The notes below the pieces were generated by a model. The model had not been told where the DNA came from and searched no databases. It saw only the letters and a list, made by a program, of their open reading frames with translations. The position numbers and the translations under genes are program-made. A stretch of 64,000 nt of DNA from RUG11237 sp045119215 (GTDB lineage: Bacteria; Bacillota; Clostridia; Lachnospirales; Lachnospiraceae), in assembly GCA_045119215.1 (NCBI GenBank), contig JBGVDD010000106.1:1-64000 (forward strand), read 5' to 3'. Shown one piece after another: positions 44,110-51,507 of the stretch. How positions within the stretch are numbered: the stretch's first letter is position 1; every line of letters starts with the position of its first letter.

Positions 44110-44627
44110 GGCTCTGCAAAAATCTGTAATGCTCCTGGGTGGTAGGTAAAGAAAATAAATGAAACCGTCTGCAATACCACCCATACATACATTATCCAGG
44201 TCAAGATATTGTATGCTTTCTCTCTTCCCGCTTTTAGGATATGAGATATCAGCCCAAAGGCCAATGCCACACTAATATAAAATATAGAAATATCAATAAA
44301 ACTTTTCCCAAAACCAAGACATCCCCGATAAGTGAAAAAAAGCACCGGAATCAACCAGGTTGCTGTGAAAATTCCTGCCAAAGATGCAAATTCCACACTT
44401 TTGTATTTTCTATCTTCTACGCTACATAATACAAAATGAAATAACAACATAGGATAAAATGCCAGCTTCATATGTTCCCAGGTCGATTCGTTTACCGGGA
44501 AAATGTAGCCTGCAATTCTCGTTTCTCCCAAAACTTCATAACCGAAATGCCATAGTGTGCCCAGCACCATGACTGCTATCATTCCACACCAAAGTATTTT
44601 TTTCATATACTTACCCAATGGTTCCAT
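44088..44627 (-). CDS. DUF6512-like membrane protein
   Basis: 179 residues with five or six membrane helices; the segment VNESTWEHMKLAFYPML after the first helix is typical of a Clostridial family I recall as DUF6512. Function unknown. The last residues (PGDATPM) and the TAG stop are encoded by the first unit of the 20-bp hairpin array, so the original C-terminus has been altered by the repeat. GGAG lies 9 nt before ATG 44627. Confidence 0.72.
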   Translation of the reverse strand: MEPLGKYMKKILWCGMIAVMVLGTLWHFGYEVLGETRIAGYIFPVNESTWEHMKLAFYPMLLFHFVLCSVEDRKYKSVEFASLAGIFTATWLIPVLFFTYRGCLGFGKSFIDISIFYISVALAFGLISHILKAGREKAYNILTWIMYVWVVLQTVSFIFFTYHPGALQIFAEPGDATPM

Positions 44628-44698
44628 TTTATCACACTCCTTGAGTGTATTGTATGCAATTTGGTATAGAAAAATTAGTCTATATTGATTCTGGTTAT

Positions 44699-44725
44699 GG
44701 TTCTGCGAATCCGGTTCACAGTACC
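44699..44725. repeat. 27-bp dispersed palindrome, copy A
   Basis: GGTTCTGCGAATCC then GGTTCACAGTACC: an imperfect inverted repeat of the same family as those at 46213, 52919 and 60149. It supplies the TGA stop of the epimerase gene. Confidence 0.85.
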
Positions 44726-45633
44726 ACCCATAAATTTTTGTCTATATAATCAAAATATGGCTTCTTGTTGACTTTATCTGAATTGTTTCGATACCAGTCA
44801 AAGGCTTCCTTTAACCCGTCATGTAATGATTTTGTATCTGGCATGAACTGACGTTGTTTTGAAACATTCAGCTCATACTCATAATTATAAAAACTAAAAT
44901 AATTCCTCTGGTCCACATCATCATATACATTTACGAACTGGACTTGTTTTCCTACAACACCATAACAAAGTTCAACCCACTCACGAACAGAAACCGCCTC
45001 CGGATTACCTACATTAAAAATATGACAGGAAGGCTTTTGTTCTAAAAGCACATCTATAAACCTACACAAATCGTGAACATGGAAAAACTGTAATTTCATC
45101 TCACCTTTTCTCGGCAAATAAAATTTCCTGTCTGCCAAGGCACAGTCAAACACAAAGGCTTCCCTATAAACATTATTCATGGGACCATATAAATATGGCG
45201 GGCGAAGAATATATGCCTTTGGATTTCTTTTCATCAAAGCTTCTTCCGCTTTTATTTTATTTGTTCCATAGTCCCCCCAATATTTATTCACACCTAACTG
45301 AGTTTCCTCCTGAAATGGTTGGGGGGCATATTCTGGATAAACCGCACTGGAACTGATGAAAATGTAGTCATCATAGCTTTCCAGAGCATCAAGCAATAAT
45401 TCCACATCCTGGGAAGTATATCCGGTATCAATCACAACATCAAAATGAGTTTTTCTAAGTTTATCCCCTAAATCATGTCTGTCTGCCTCAATAAGCTTGG
45501 CGCCCTCAGGCTGTGTTCTGGTGTTTCTGTTAAGTACATGAACATCAAATCCTTTCCTAATGTAATATTGGGCAATGTATCTACTCACAAACACAGTTCC
45601 ACCGGTTACAAGCATTTTTTTCATTTTTTCCAT
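44716..45633 (-). CDS. NAD-dependent epimerase/dehydratase
   Basis: Extended short-chain dehydrogenase, 305 residues. NAD-binding motif VTGGTVFVSRYIAQYY (a variant of GxxGxxG with Val-Phe-Val in place of the second Gly region), IFISSSAVYPEY with the Ser, and a Tyr-x3-Lys region seen as YWGDYGTNKIKAEEAL. Similar proteins are annotated as sugar-nucleotide epimerases or, in plants, RNA-binding CSP41-like proteins. GGAGG lies 8 nt before ATG 45633. The last residues WVVL and the stop come from a dispersed palindrome. Confidence 0.85.
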   Translation of the reverse strand: MEKMKKMLVTGGTVFVSRYIAQYYIRKGFDVHVLNRNTRTQPEGAKLIEADRHDLGDKLRKTHFDVVIDTGYTSQDVELLLDALESYDDYIFISSSAVYPEYAPQPFQEETQLGVNKYWGDYGTNKIKAEEALMKRNPKAYILRPPYLYGPMNNVYREAFVFDCALADRKFYLPRKGEMKLQFFHVHDLCRFIDVLLEQKPSCHIFNVGNPEAVSVREWVELCYGVVGKQVQFVNVYDDVDQRNYFSFYNYEYELNVSKQRQFMPDTKSLHDGLKEAFDWYRNNSDKVNKKPYFDYIDKNLWVVL

Positions 45634-45661
45634 CTCAAACTCCTCCCCGAAATTTCTGTGT

Positions 45662-45694
45662 GACCAAGGACCAGGATACCGGGTTACTTGGCCC
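45662..45694. repeat. CCGG-centred palindrome family 2, copy A
   Basis: Contains CCAGGATACCGGGTTACTTG + G, which matches 52857-52877 at all but a few of 21 positions. An imperfect inverted repeat just upstream of the epimerase gene. Confidence 0.7.
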
Positions 45695-45724
45695 TAGAAT
45701 AAATTTTTCTTTGTTTTCATATAC

Positions 45725-45753
45725 TTGATTTTGTCTAACACATGTGTTATATT
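45725..45753 (+). promoter_or_regulatory. Promoter of the antisense RNA (type I antitoxin)
   Basis: TTGATT, 17 bp, TATATT, about 7 nt before the predicted RNA start. It faces the toxin promoter at 46009-46037. Confidence 0.7.
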
Positions 45754-45767
45754 GTGTTTAGGCAAAA

Positions 45768-45793
45768 GTTATAAACGACTTCTATAAGTCACC
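45768..45793. repeat. Direct repeat 1 of the toxin-antitoxin locus
   Basis: TATAAACG and TCTATAAGTCA blocks shared with 45945-45970 (GTTATAAACGACT versus GCTATAAACGTA, then CTATAAGTC in both). Confidence 0.85.
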
Positions 45794-45794
45794 A

Positions 45795-45826
45795 AAAACC
45801 CCGTGAGGTACCAGCTCATGGGGTTT
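45795..45826. terminator. Shared bidirectional terminator of the toxin and antitoxin RNAs
   Basis: AAAACCCCGTGAG pairs with CTCATGGGGTTTT (one G-T wobble). T-runs are present on both strands, so it can end the convergent toxin and antisense transcripts. Confidence 0.85.
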
Positions 45827-45838
45827 TCTATTCCATTT

Positions 45839-45874
45839 TTGGCAAGGTGGCCTATGCCTCAGGCTGGTTGCCAA
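45839..45874 (-). other. Second hairpin in the toxin messenger 3' part
   Basis: TTGGCAA pairs with TTGCCAA, with an inner AGG-CCT/AGGC stem, directly after the toxin stop codon. Likely a stabilising 3' structure. Confidence 0.55.
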
Positions 45875-45961
45875 TTACTTTTCTCCATCCAACCATTTGC
45901 AAATATAGTAGGCAACTATACTAGCCACAACAGAGAAAATAAAAGCTATAAACGTATCTAT
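45875..45961 (-). CDS. Fst-like small hydrophobic toxin peptide (ATA start or start lost)
   Basis: 28 codons and a TAA: D-T-F-I then a hydrophobic stretch AFIFSVVASIVAYYI and a polar tail CKWLDGEK. One membrane helix plus a W-L-D tail matches the Fst/Ldr-type peptides that damage membranes. A GGGAGGG ribosome site lies 7 nt before the first codon, but that codon is ATA (45959-45961); no ATG, GTG or TTG is in frame. Either ATA is used weakly or the toxin is inactivated by an ATG-to-ATA change. Upstream CTCCCT (45990-45995 in + as AGGGAG) can pair with the ribosome site. Confidence 0.62.
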   Translation of the reverse strand: MDTFIAFIFSVVASIVAYYICKWLDGEK

Positions 45962-45970
45962 AAGTCAACC
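45945..45970. repeat. Direct repeat 2 of the toxin-antitoxin locus
   Basis: Second copy of the repeat at 45768-45793. It spans the toxin's first codon and the spacer to its ribosome site, where antisense pairing would block translation. Confidence 0.85.
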
Positions 45971-46037
45971 CTCCCTTCTGTGCCTGTCTAGGGAGTGGCA
46001 ACGTTGGTATTTTACCACACAATTCTTTTTCTTACAA
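45971..46037 (-). promoter_or_regulatory. Toxin promoter and 5' hairpin hiding the ribosome site
   Basis: Minus-strand TTGTAA (46032-46037), 17 bp, TAAAAT (46009-46014). The transcript's first hairpin pairs CTCCCT (at 45990-45995) with AGGGAG (at 45971-45976), covering most of GGGAGGG. The same trick is used in Fst messengers. Confidence 0.65.
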
Positions 46038-46105
46038 TATTGCTTAAAATTCTACACTACTCTTCCCTTACTTCCAGATTCAACTGGAGTCTAACACCCT
46101 GGGAT

Positions 46106-46160
46106 GGGGTCGCTGGAACGGGGTCGCATCCCCTACAACGGGGTCGCATCCCCTGGAACG
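46106..46160. repeat. Second locus of the 20-bp hairpin repeat
   Basis: Two full units GGGGTCGCATCCCC (at 46120 and 46140) and a decayed third at 46106, the same family as 43955-44109. The spacer ends are TACAAC and TGGAAC. Confidence 0.9.
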
Positions 46161-46169
46161 CAAAAATAA

Positions 46170-46193
46170 TAGGCGGAGATTGCTCTCCGCCTA
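46170..46193 (-). terminator. Terminator after the second flagellin gene
   Basis: TAGGCGGAGA pairs with TCTCCGCCTA; the minus strand continues TTATTTTT. Nearly identical to the hairpin at 52893-52916 after gltD. Confidence 0.85.
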
Positions 46194-46212
46194 AGTAAAT
46201 ATTCTTGTATTT

Positions 46213-46239
46213 GGTTCCGCGAACCCGGTTCACAGTACC
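46213..46239. repeat. 27-bp dispersed palindrome, copy B
   Basis: GGTTCCGCGAACCC then GGTTCACAGTACC, located between the terminator and the stop of the flagellin gene. Confidence 0.88.
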
Positions 46240-46241
46240 AA

Positions 46242-48245
46242 TTAGCCAAGTAAGCTTAATACTCCCTGTGTAGACTGATTTGCCTGTGCAAGCATCGACT
46301 GACCTGCCTGCATTAAGATGTTGTTCTTTGAGTACTTGGTCATTTCTTCTGCCATATCTGCATCACGCAGGACGGATTCGGAGCTCTGCACATTTTCTGA
46401 GGTATTTGCATTCCCCGATGTTACATGTTCCAATCGATTTTGATATGCCCCCATACGTCCCCTTTCCTTACTCACATAATTGATGGCTCTATCACAACAT
46501 TCGATAGAGCAGGAAGCCTCGTCATGGGATAACACACTAAGTTCATTGATACTCATACGATTTAGCGAAATCTGTGGTAATACCATAGCCATTTCCTGAC
46601 CACTATTTGCCCCTACCTGAATACGGAAGAACTCCGTTTCTCCCTCTACATAATGCATTGTATATTTCTTTTCCGGGTCTATATTCTCTGGATGTTCCAA
46701 ATCTATATTTACCGGTTTCTGAGTATAAACCGTCTTAATTTCGTCACCTTCAAAGACAGTGGCAGCAAAAATACCGCGGTCTCCTATGGCACTACCTGCA
46801 CTATAATTATTGGTGTCTATAAAGATCATCCCATTATTGTTGTTGGGATCTTTAAACAATGCTTGATGATGTTCAAATTTTATTCCATTAATGCCAGAAG
46901 CAGGAGTATTATAATCACTTGTAGAATAGCTTTGATAATCTGATTGCACTTCGCTCATTGAATCTGCCATAAATCCATTTAATGAACCAAGAATAGTATC
47001 CACCAAATCACTTCCAGTCACTGCATTTCCCGCTGCTGCTTTATCAAGCAAGGATTTGATATCCACTTCATACACCATGGACTGTCCCACTGCCCCAGCC
47101 TGATCCACCCCATAATACTTGTCTCCTGTACCATTTACAAAGGAAATACTGTAATGTTTATCACATGCCGTACAGGTTGCATTAAAACCATGTTTGTCTG
47201 TTCCACTGACAAGTGCATTGATATTTGTCTCATTCAACTGACTAAAATCTATAACACCACCATTGTGGGCAATAGTTAAGGCGTTGGGATTACAGGTATA
47301 AGTACAATCTATGGTTTTATTTCCTGTAGCATCTGCCTGTACAGAAGAAAACAGTTGTGCCAGTCTATAATTTCGTGTCATAAATCCCGCAAAAGTGGAT
47401 TGGGCATTGGAACCATCGGAATAATTCTCTGTTACCATGGGCAGATTTCCATTTGTAGCATCAAGCCAATAGTCCACACTAGTTAATTTTCCAGAATTTG
47501 CACTATTATAATTAGACTCACCGATACTGACCGTATTACTTACCGCAACACCATTTGTGTCTGTATAACTATACTGCAACGAATAGGTATTTTTCTTCTC
47601 ACCTAAATCAATTTTCTCTGTCAAATATCCTGTGGTAGTGGTAGTAAGATTCAATGGATTGGCAGGATCCGTGGGAAATACCCAATCTGGCAGGCTATTT
47701 TCCTTGTAATGACTGGATATGGTGATTGTTTCCGGAACCCACTCTTCAATTTTCTGTGCATTTCCCACCTTGCGAAAGGTATCCTGCAAAGTGGCAAGGT
47801 CGCCTGTCACGGTTTTTATATCATCATTAATTGGCTTTAATATTTTCTTGGTATTATATTCTGTATCGTTTGCTGTTCTAACAATTTCCATGGAAAGTGA
47901 GTCAATTTCTTTCTGAATTGCTTCCCTGTCAGAAAGTGTATTGGTGTCATTGGCAGCCTGAACGGATAATTCCCTCATACGGTGCAGAATATCTTGAATT
48001 TCAGCCATTGCACCATCCGCTGTCTGGACCAAAGAAATACCATCCTGGGCATTGTCCGTACCCCGATCCAATCCCCTGATTTGACCTCTCATCTTTTCGG
48101 ATATAGCCAAACCTGCAGCATTATCTGCTGCAATATTTATTTTATAACCACTGGAGAGCTTTTCTGTTGTTTTCTTATTGGCTCTCCCTGTACTGTTCAA
48201 TGTGCGTTGCCCCTGCATGGCTAGTAAATTGTGCTGAATAATCAT
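46242..48245 (-). CDS. fliC2: Flagellin (large, cysteine-containing)
   Basis: Filament protein, 667 residues. The conserved N-terminal D0/D1 region (1-140) reads MIIQHNLLAMQGQRTLNS and LSSGYKINIAADNAAGLAI; the C-terminal D1/D0 region ends NILMQAGQSMLAQANQSTQG. The central variable domain (about 150-540) is very long and forms the outer surface. Seven cysteines are present (CTYTC, CTAC, CSIECC), which is rare for flagellins. It is exported through the flagellar type III system. GGGGAGGA precedes ATG 48245, and the gene follows the other flagellin after a terminator. Confidence 0.95.
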   Translation of the reverse strand: MIIQHNLLAMQGQRTLNSTGRANKKTTEKLSSGYKINIAADNAAGLAISEKMRGQIRGLDRGTDNAQDGISLVQTADGAMAEIQDILHRMRELSVQAANDTNTLSDREAIQKEIDSLSMEIVRTANDTEYNTKKILKPINDDIKTVTGDLATLQDTFRKVGNAQKIEEWVPETITISSHYKENSLPDWVFPTDPANPLNLTTTTTGYLTEKIDLGEKKNTYSLQYSYTDTNGVAVSNTVSIGESNYNSANSGKLTSVDYWLDATNGNLPMVTENYSDGSNAQSTFAGFMTRNYRLAQLFSSVQADATGNKTIDCTYTCNPNALTIAHNGGVIDFSQLNETNINALVSGTDKHGFNATCTACDKHYSISFVNGTGDKYYGVDQAGAVGQSMVYEVDIKSLLDKAAAGNAVTGSDLVDTILGSLNGFMADSMSEVQSDYQSYSTSDYNTPASGINGIKFEHHQALFKDPNNNNGMIFIDTNNYSAGSAIGDRGIFAATVFEGDEIKTVYTQKPVNIDLEHPENIDPEKKYTMHYVEGETEFFRIQVGANSGQEMAMVLPQISLNRMSINELSVLSHDEASCSIECCDRAINYVSKERGRMGAYQNRLEHVTSGNANTSENVQSSESVLRDADMAEEMTKYSKNNILMQAGQSMLAQANQSTQGVLSLLG

Positions 48246-48278
48246 CTTATATCCTCCCCTCGGCTCACATCATCTAAA

Positions 48279-48314
48279 AAAACCGGGGAGGTCGTGAAAC
48301 CTCCTGCCGGTTTT
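48279..48314 (-). terminator. Terminator between the two flagellin genes
   Basis: AAAACCGG pairs with CCGGTTTT, with an inner AGGT/ACCT stem; the minus strand continues with seven T's. Confidence 0.85.
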
Positions 48315-48339
48315 GAATGTGCCTTATACCTGCATTTTA

Positions 48340-50262
48340 TTAGCCAAGTAAGCTTAATACGCCCTGTGTTGCCTGATTTGCCTGTGCAAGCATTGACTGA
48401 CCAGCCTGCATTAAGATATTGTTCTTTGAGTACTTGGTCATTTCTTCTGCCATATCAGTATCACGTAAGCTTGATTCTGCTGCCTGTAAGTTTTCACTTG
48501 ATGTATCCAAGTTAGAGATGGTGTGCTCTAATCTGTTCTGAGTAGCACCAAGTTTTGCTCTTTCGGTAGATACAGACTGGATAGCCATATCGTATGCATT
48601 TACTGCCAAAGAAGCAGATGCCTGATTGGTTACATCCAAAGCCTTACCTTCTACACCTTCCTTAGTCTGTACAATGTTCAGGTCTTTTGCCTTCATTGAG
48701 TTGATTCCAAGCATAACTTCCTGACCTGCATTTGCACCAACCTGAAGACGGAATGCATCCTTTCCGGTAGGAGCCTGCTCTGTCTCTACCATTTCCTTTG
48801 CAGTGATGGTGATCACATCTCCTGCTTTCATCTTGTCTGCATTGCTGATGGTGATAACGGTGTCATCGCCTTCCTTGTTCTTTAAGTTAATCTTTAATGT
48901 TCCATCTTCTTCCACATTAGAACCAATTTCGAACTTAGATGTATCCTCTGTATTTCCAAATAAATCTGTTACATTAAGAACTGATTTTGACTTATTTAAA
49001 TCATCATATGCCTTTCCTGCATTATCTGCCCTAGTCTTGGCTGCATCATATGCTGCAGTACCTTCTGTTTCTGCAGCTAAGGCTTTATTTGCCTGTACCT
49101 TTTCAACATATGCACCGATTAATTCATCATTATTGATAATATCTGCATTTTTCTTAGCTGTATCATAGTTATCCTGTGCAGTTGCCAAAGCCTTTTTCTT
49201 ATCTGTAAGAGTCTTAATAGAAGCTATAAGGGCTGTCTGTCCATCGTCGCCAGTAGCTGTACCACCACCAGTAACTGCCGTTTGGTTAAATAAAGTCTTC
49301 AACTTTGCATCAGCTGCAGTAATATCCTGTCCGGTTGCAGCATTCCCCTGTGCGCCATAGGCCTCTACATATGCATCCACAGCCTTTTGCAATTCTTCCT
49401 CAGTTATTCCAACCTTCAAAGAATACTGCTTTTGCTCTGCAGGATCGATTGCCTGTTTATTAAGTGCATCTTTAATTTTCTGTTTCAAATCAGCTTCTGC
49501 TGCTGAAACATCATTTTTTGCAGTAGCCAAAGCTTTTGTTTTAGTTTCATAATCAGCTGTAACTGTTGCTTTTCCTGCTTGCAAATCAGCTTTTTCAACA
49601 TCAGCAGATGTTTTAGTACTACCAGTTGCTGCATCAATAGCTGCTTCCATATCAGCGTCTGAATACTTTGGTGTGTTAGCAGTAGACTTTCCAGCCGCAA
49701 AGTCCTCTGTAATCTCAATACGAATCACATCCGTAAATGCTGCCTTAGCAGAGCCATCCTTTGTGATTGCTGCACTTACATTGCTGTTTGCGAAAGTAGC
49801 ATCCACATTTGCCTTACCAGCTTTTTCAGATACTGCACCTTTTGCAGAACCATCAATTAACTTCTTGGTGTTGAACTCTGTGGTAGTAGCGATTCTGTCT
49901 ACTTCCTGAGTCAGCTGGTCAATTTCATTCTGAATCTGTGTTCTATCGTCATCTGTATTGGTATCAGAAGAAGCCTGTACTGCTAATTCTCTCATTCTCT
50001 GTAAGATGGAATGTGTTTCTGTCAAAGCACCTTCTGCTGTCTGAATCATAGAGATTCCATCTTCTGCATTGGTAGATGCCTGGTCAAGACCTCTGATCTG
50101 TCCTCTCATTTTTTCAGAAATAGCAAGTCCTGCTGCGTTGTCTCCGGCACGGTTAATCTTGTAACCAGATGATAACTTTTCTGTAGATTTTGCTAACTGT
50201 CCTGTTGTTACTCCTAAGTTTCTGTTGGCATTTGCTGCCGTCATGTTGTGCTGAATTACCAT
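48340..50262 (-). CDS. fliC1: Flagellin (large)
   Basis: Main flagellin candidate, 640 residues from ATG 50262, which has GGAGG upstream and gives the canonical start MVIQHNMTAANANRNLG. Conserved ends: LSSGYKINRAGDNAAGL at the N-terminal side and LGATQNRLEHTISNLD to NILMQAGQSMLAQANQATQG at the C-terminal side. The inserted middle domain (about 150-540) is rich in Ala, Lys and Asp and looks coiled-coil (KTKALATAKNDVSAAEADLK). It is twice the length of common flagellins. It lies 230 nt downstream of csrA, which in related bacteria binds flagellin messengers. Confidence 0.96.
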   Translation of the reverse strand: MVIQHNMTAANANRNLGVTTGQLAKSTEKLSSGYKINRAGDNAAGLAISEKMRGQIRGLDQASTNAEDGISMIQTAEGALTETHSILQRMRELAVQASSDTNTDDDRTQIQNEIDQLTQEVDRIATTTEFNTKKLIDGSAKGAVSEKAGKANVDATFANSNVSAAITKDGSAKAAFTDVIRIEITEDFAAGKSTANTPKYSDADMEAAIDAATGSTKTSADVEKADLQAGKATVTADYETKTKALATAKNDVSAAEADLKQKIKDALNKQAIDPAEQKQYSLKVGITEEELQKAVDAYVEAYGAQGNAATGQDITAADAKLKTLFNQTAVTGGGTATGDDGQTALIASIKTLTDKKKALATAQDNYDTAKKNADIINNDELIGAYVEKVQANKALAAETEGTAAYDAAKTRADNAGKAYDDLNKSKSVLNVTDLFGNTEDTSKFEIGSNVEEDGTLKINLKNKEGDDTVITISNADKMKAGDVITITAKEMVETEQAPTGKDAFRLQVGANAGQEVMLGINSMKAKDLNIVQTKEGVEGKALDVTNQASASLAVNAYDMAIQSVSTERAKLGATQNRLEHTISNLDTSSENLQAAESSLRDTDMAEEMTKYSKNNILMQAGQSMLAQANQATQGVLSLLG

Positions 50263-50492
50263 AATTTTTCCCTCCATGTTTTCCCTTCGCCAGAAATCCG
50301 TTTCCGGCGGTTATTTTGTTTGATTGGTAATCTATTCCCAAAGCACTGTACTGTATTTTTTTGTTATATGCTCTGGGATATTATTAGTTTTTTATCATAA
50401 ATCACACTCCCCGGGACGAGCCCATTTTTCATCTTTTCTTAATTTTATAGATGTTTCCTAAAAACGGACTCTCGTGTGAATTACAACCATCG

Positions 50493-50741
50493 TTACCCTC
50501 TATCGCCCTCTAGGCTCACAGTCTTTTTTCTGTACTTTTCCGACTTGTCCTCATCACGATAGTAGGTCTTTCTCTCACCCTCCTTGATGCGCTGCTCTAA
50601 TACTTTGCTGCGGACAATGTTGATTTCTCTGGGTGCATCGATTAGGATGTGCATATTGTTCTTGCTGCCACCGGTGAATATGATTCTGATATTTTCTCCT
50701 ATCTGTACATACTCCTGTGGGCTCATTGTCATTTTCAGCAT
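50493..50741 (-). CDS. csrA: CsrA-like carbon storage/flagellin regulator
   Basis: 82 residues from ATG 50741 (GGGAGG 7 nt upstream). The pattern MLKMTMSPQEYVQIGENIRI followed by KNNMHILIDAPREINIVRSKV fits the five-strand CsrA fold (compare ML.LTRK.GE.I.IG..I and IGI.AP..V.V.R). The C-terminus (about 50-82) is a longer charged tail than usual. CsrA binds GGA motifs near ribosome sites and in Gram-positives controls flagellin translation with FliW. It is the gene next to the recombinase cassette, so its promoter must lie within or across the cassette end. Confidence 0.85.
   Translation of the reverse strand: MLKMTMSPQEYVQIGENIRIIFTGGSKNNMHILIDAPREINIVRSKVLEQRIKEGERKTYYRDEDKSEKYRKKTVSLEGDRG
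50500..50527 (-). promoter_or_regulatory. Possible flagellar sigma-28 promoter before fliC1
   Basis: Minus-strand AAAA, 16 bp, GGCGATAG, overlapping the end of csrA; compare consensus TAAA-N15-GCCGATAA. Weak to fair match. It would give a leader of about 230 nt. Confidence 0.35.
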
Positions 50742-50772
50742 ATGAAAACCTCCCTGTTTTGCTTCTTGCATG

Positions 50773-50801
50773 ATGCAACATTTTGTTATAAAATGTTGCA
50801 T
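50773..50801. repeat. Left recombination site (inverted repeat IR-L)
   Basis: ATGCAACATTTT and AAAATGTTGCAT arms around the core GTTAT. The inner 27 bp (50774-50800) are the reverse complement of the right site with one mismatch. Two inverted 11-bp arms around a short asymmetric core is the standard layout of a tyrosine recombinase site. It lies 32 bp before the csrA start. Confidence 0.8.
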
Positions 50802-50850
50802 TGATTCAGTATGGATACTGTACAATGTGACACCATGGAAGGAGTTTATT

Positions 50851-51432
50851 ATGAGTCAGACAAAACCAATTAGAGACCAACAGGAGCTGCAGAAATTCAG
50901 AGATTATTATCTACACACAGAATACCATCCGCGAAATTATACGCTGCTGGTACTTGGATTAAATACTGCCCTGAGAATCAGCGATTTATTATCTGTCCGC
51001 TGGAAGGATGTATGGGATTTTTCAAATTCCCGTGTCCGGAAACATTTGAACTTAGTAGAAAAAAAGACAAAAAAAGAAAGTCACGTAGCACTCAATGCCA
51101 ATGCAAAAGAAACATTATGCTTCTACAAAGAAACACTATCCTGCGTCATACCGGAAGATTTTCTCTTTCCCAGTCCAAAGAATAGTGCACAGCCCCTAAG
51201 CCGTTCCCAGGCATTCCGCATTGTAAAAAAAGCCGCTGCTGCTGCCGGCATTGACGAAGTGATTGCCTGCCATTCTATGAGAAAAACCTTTGGCTACCAG
51301 GCCTGCAAACAGGGCATTCCCCCTGCCATACTTATGAACATATACAATCATTCCTCCTATCAAATCACCAAACGTTACCTGGATATTGACCAGGATGACA
51401 GGGATGAAACCTTTATTAACGTTACTTTGTGA
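50851..51432 (+). CDS. Tyrosine recombinase, short phage-integrase type
   Basis: 193 residues from ATG 50851 (AAGGAG upstream). Catalytic residues of the family are all present: Arg in NTALRISDLLSVRW, Lys in EKKTKKESH, His-x-x-Arg in CHSMRKTFGYQ, a second His in YNHSSYQITK and the nucleophile Tyr in KRYLDIDQ. The N-terminal SAM-like domain is very short (about 30 residues), typical of small recombinases that invert promoters in Clostridia. It is one of the few plus-strand genes and lies between the two inverted sites. Confidence 0.93.
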   Translation: MSQTKPIRDQQELQKFRDYYLHTEYHPRNYTLLVLGLNTALRISDLLSVRWKDVWDFSNSRVRKHLNLVEKKTKKESHVALNANAKETLCFYKETLSCVIPEDFLFPSPKNSAQPLSRSQAFRIVKKAAAAAGIDEVIACHSMRKTFGYQACKQGIPPAILMNIYNHSSYQITKRYLDIDQDDRDETFINVTL

Positions 51433-51462
51433 TAAAAATTACTAAAAATTTCAAAAAAGGGG

Positions 51463-51489
51463 TTAAGTTATTTTTCTTTCCGACGATAT
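51463..51489 (+). promoter_or_regulatory. Sigma-28-like promoter inside the invertible cassette
   Basis: TTAA, 15 bp, GACGATAT: 7 of 8 match to the -10 GCCGATAT and 3 of 4 to the -35 TAAA of flagellar sigma-D/FliA promoters. It points right, away from csrA, in this assembly. After inversion it would point into csrA and the flagellin genes from about 55 nt upstream. Confidence 0.6.
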
Positions 51490-51507
51490 ATAGTGTGTAA
51501 ACAAAAA

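Larger units (their letters stand above)
45760..45828 (+). ncRNA. Candidate antitoxin RNA of an Fst/par-like system
   Basis: A predicted RNA of about 70 nt that starts near 45760, carries one copy of a direct repeat (45768-45793) and ends at the strong bidirectional hairpin 45795-45826 followed by TTTTC. Its repeat is complementary in trans to the toxin messenger around the ribosome site, because the second copy of the repeat (45945-45970) is transcribed from the opposite strand. This is the arrangement of RNA II in the enterococcal par locus. Inference from layout; no expression data. Confidence 0.65.

Noticed and set aside
43937..44149. Plus-strand peptide made of repeated Gly-Val-Ala-Ser-Pro units
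   Set aside because: It is translation of the 20-bp array over three units and has no ribosome site.
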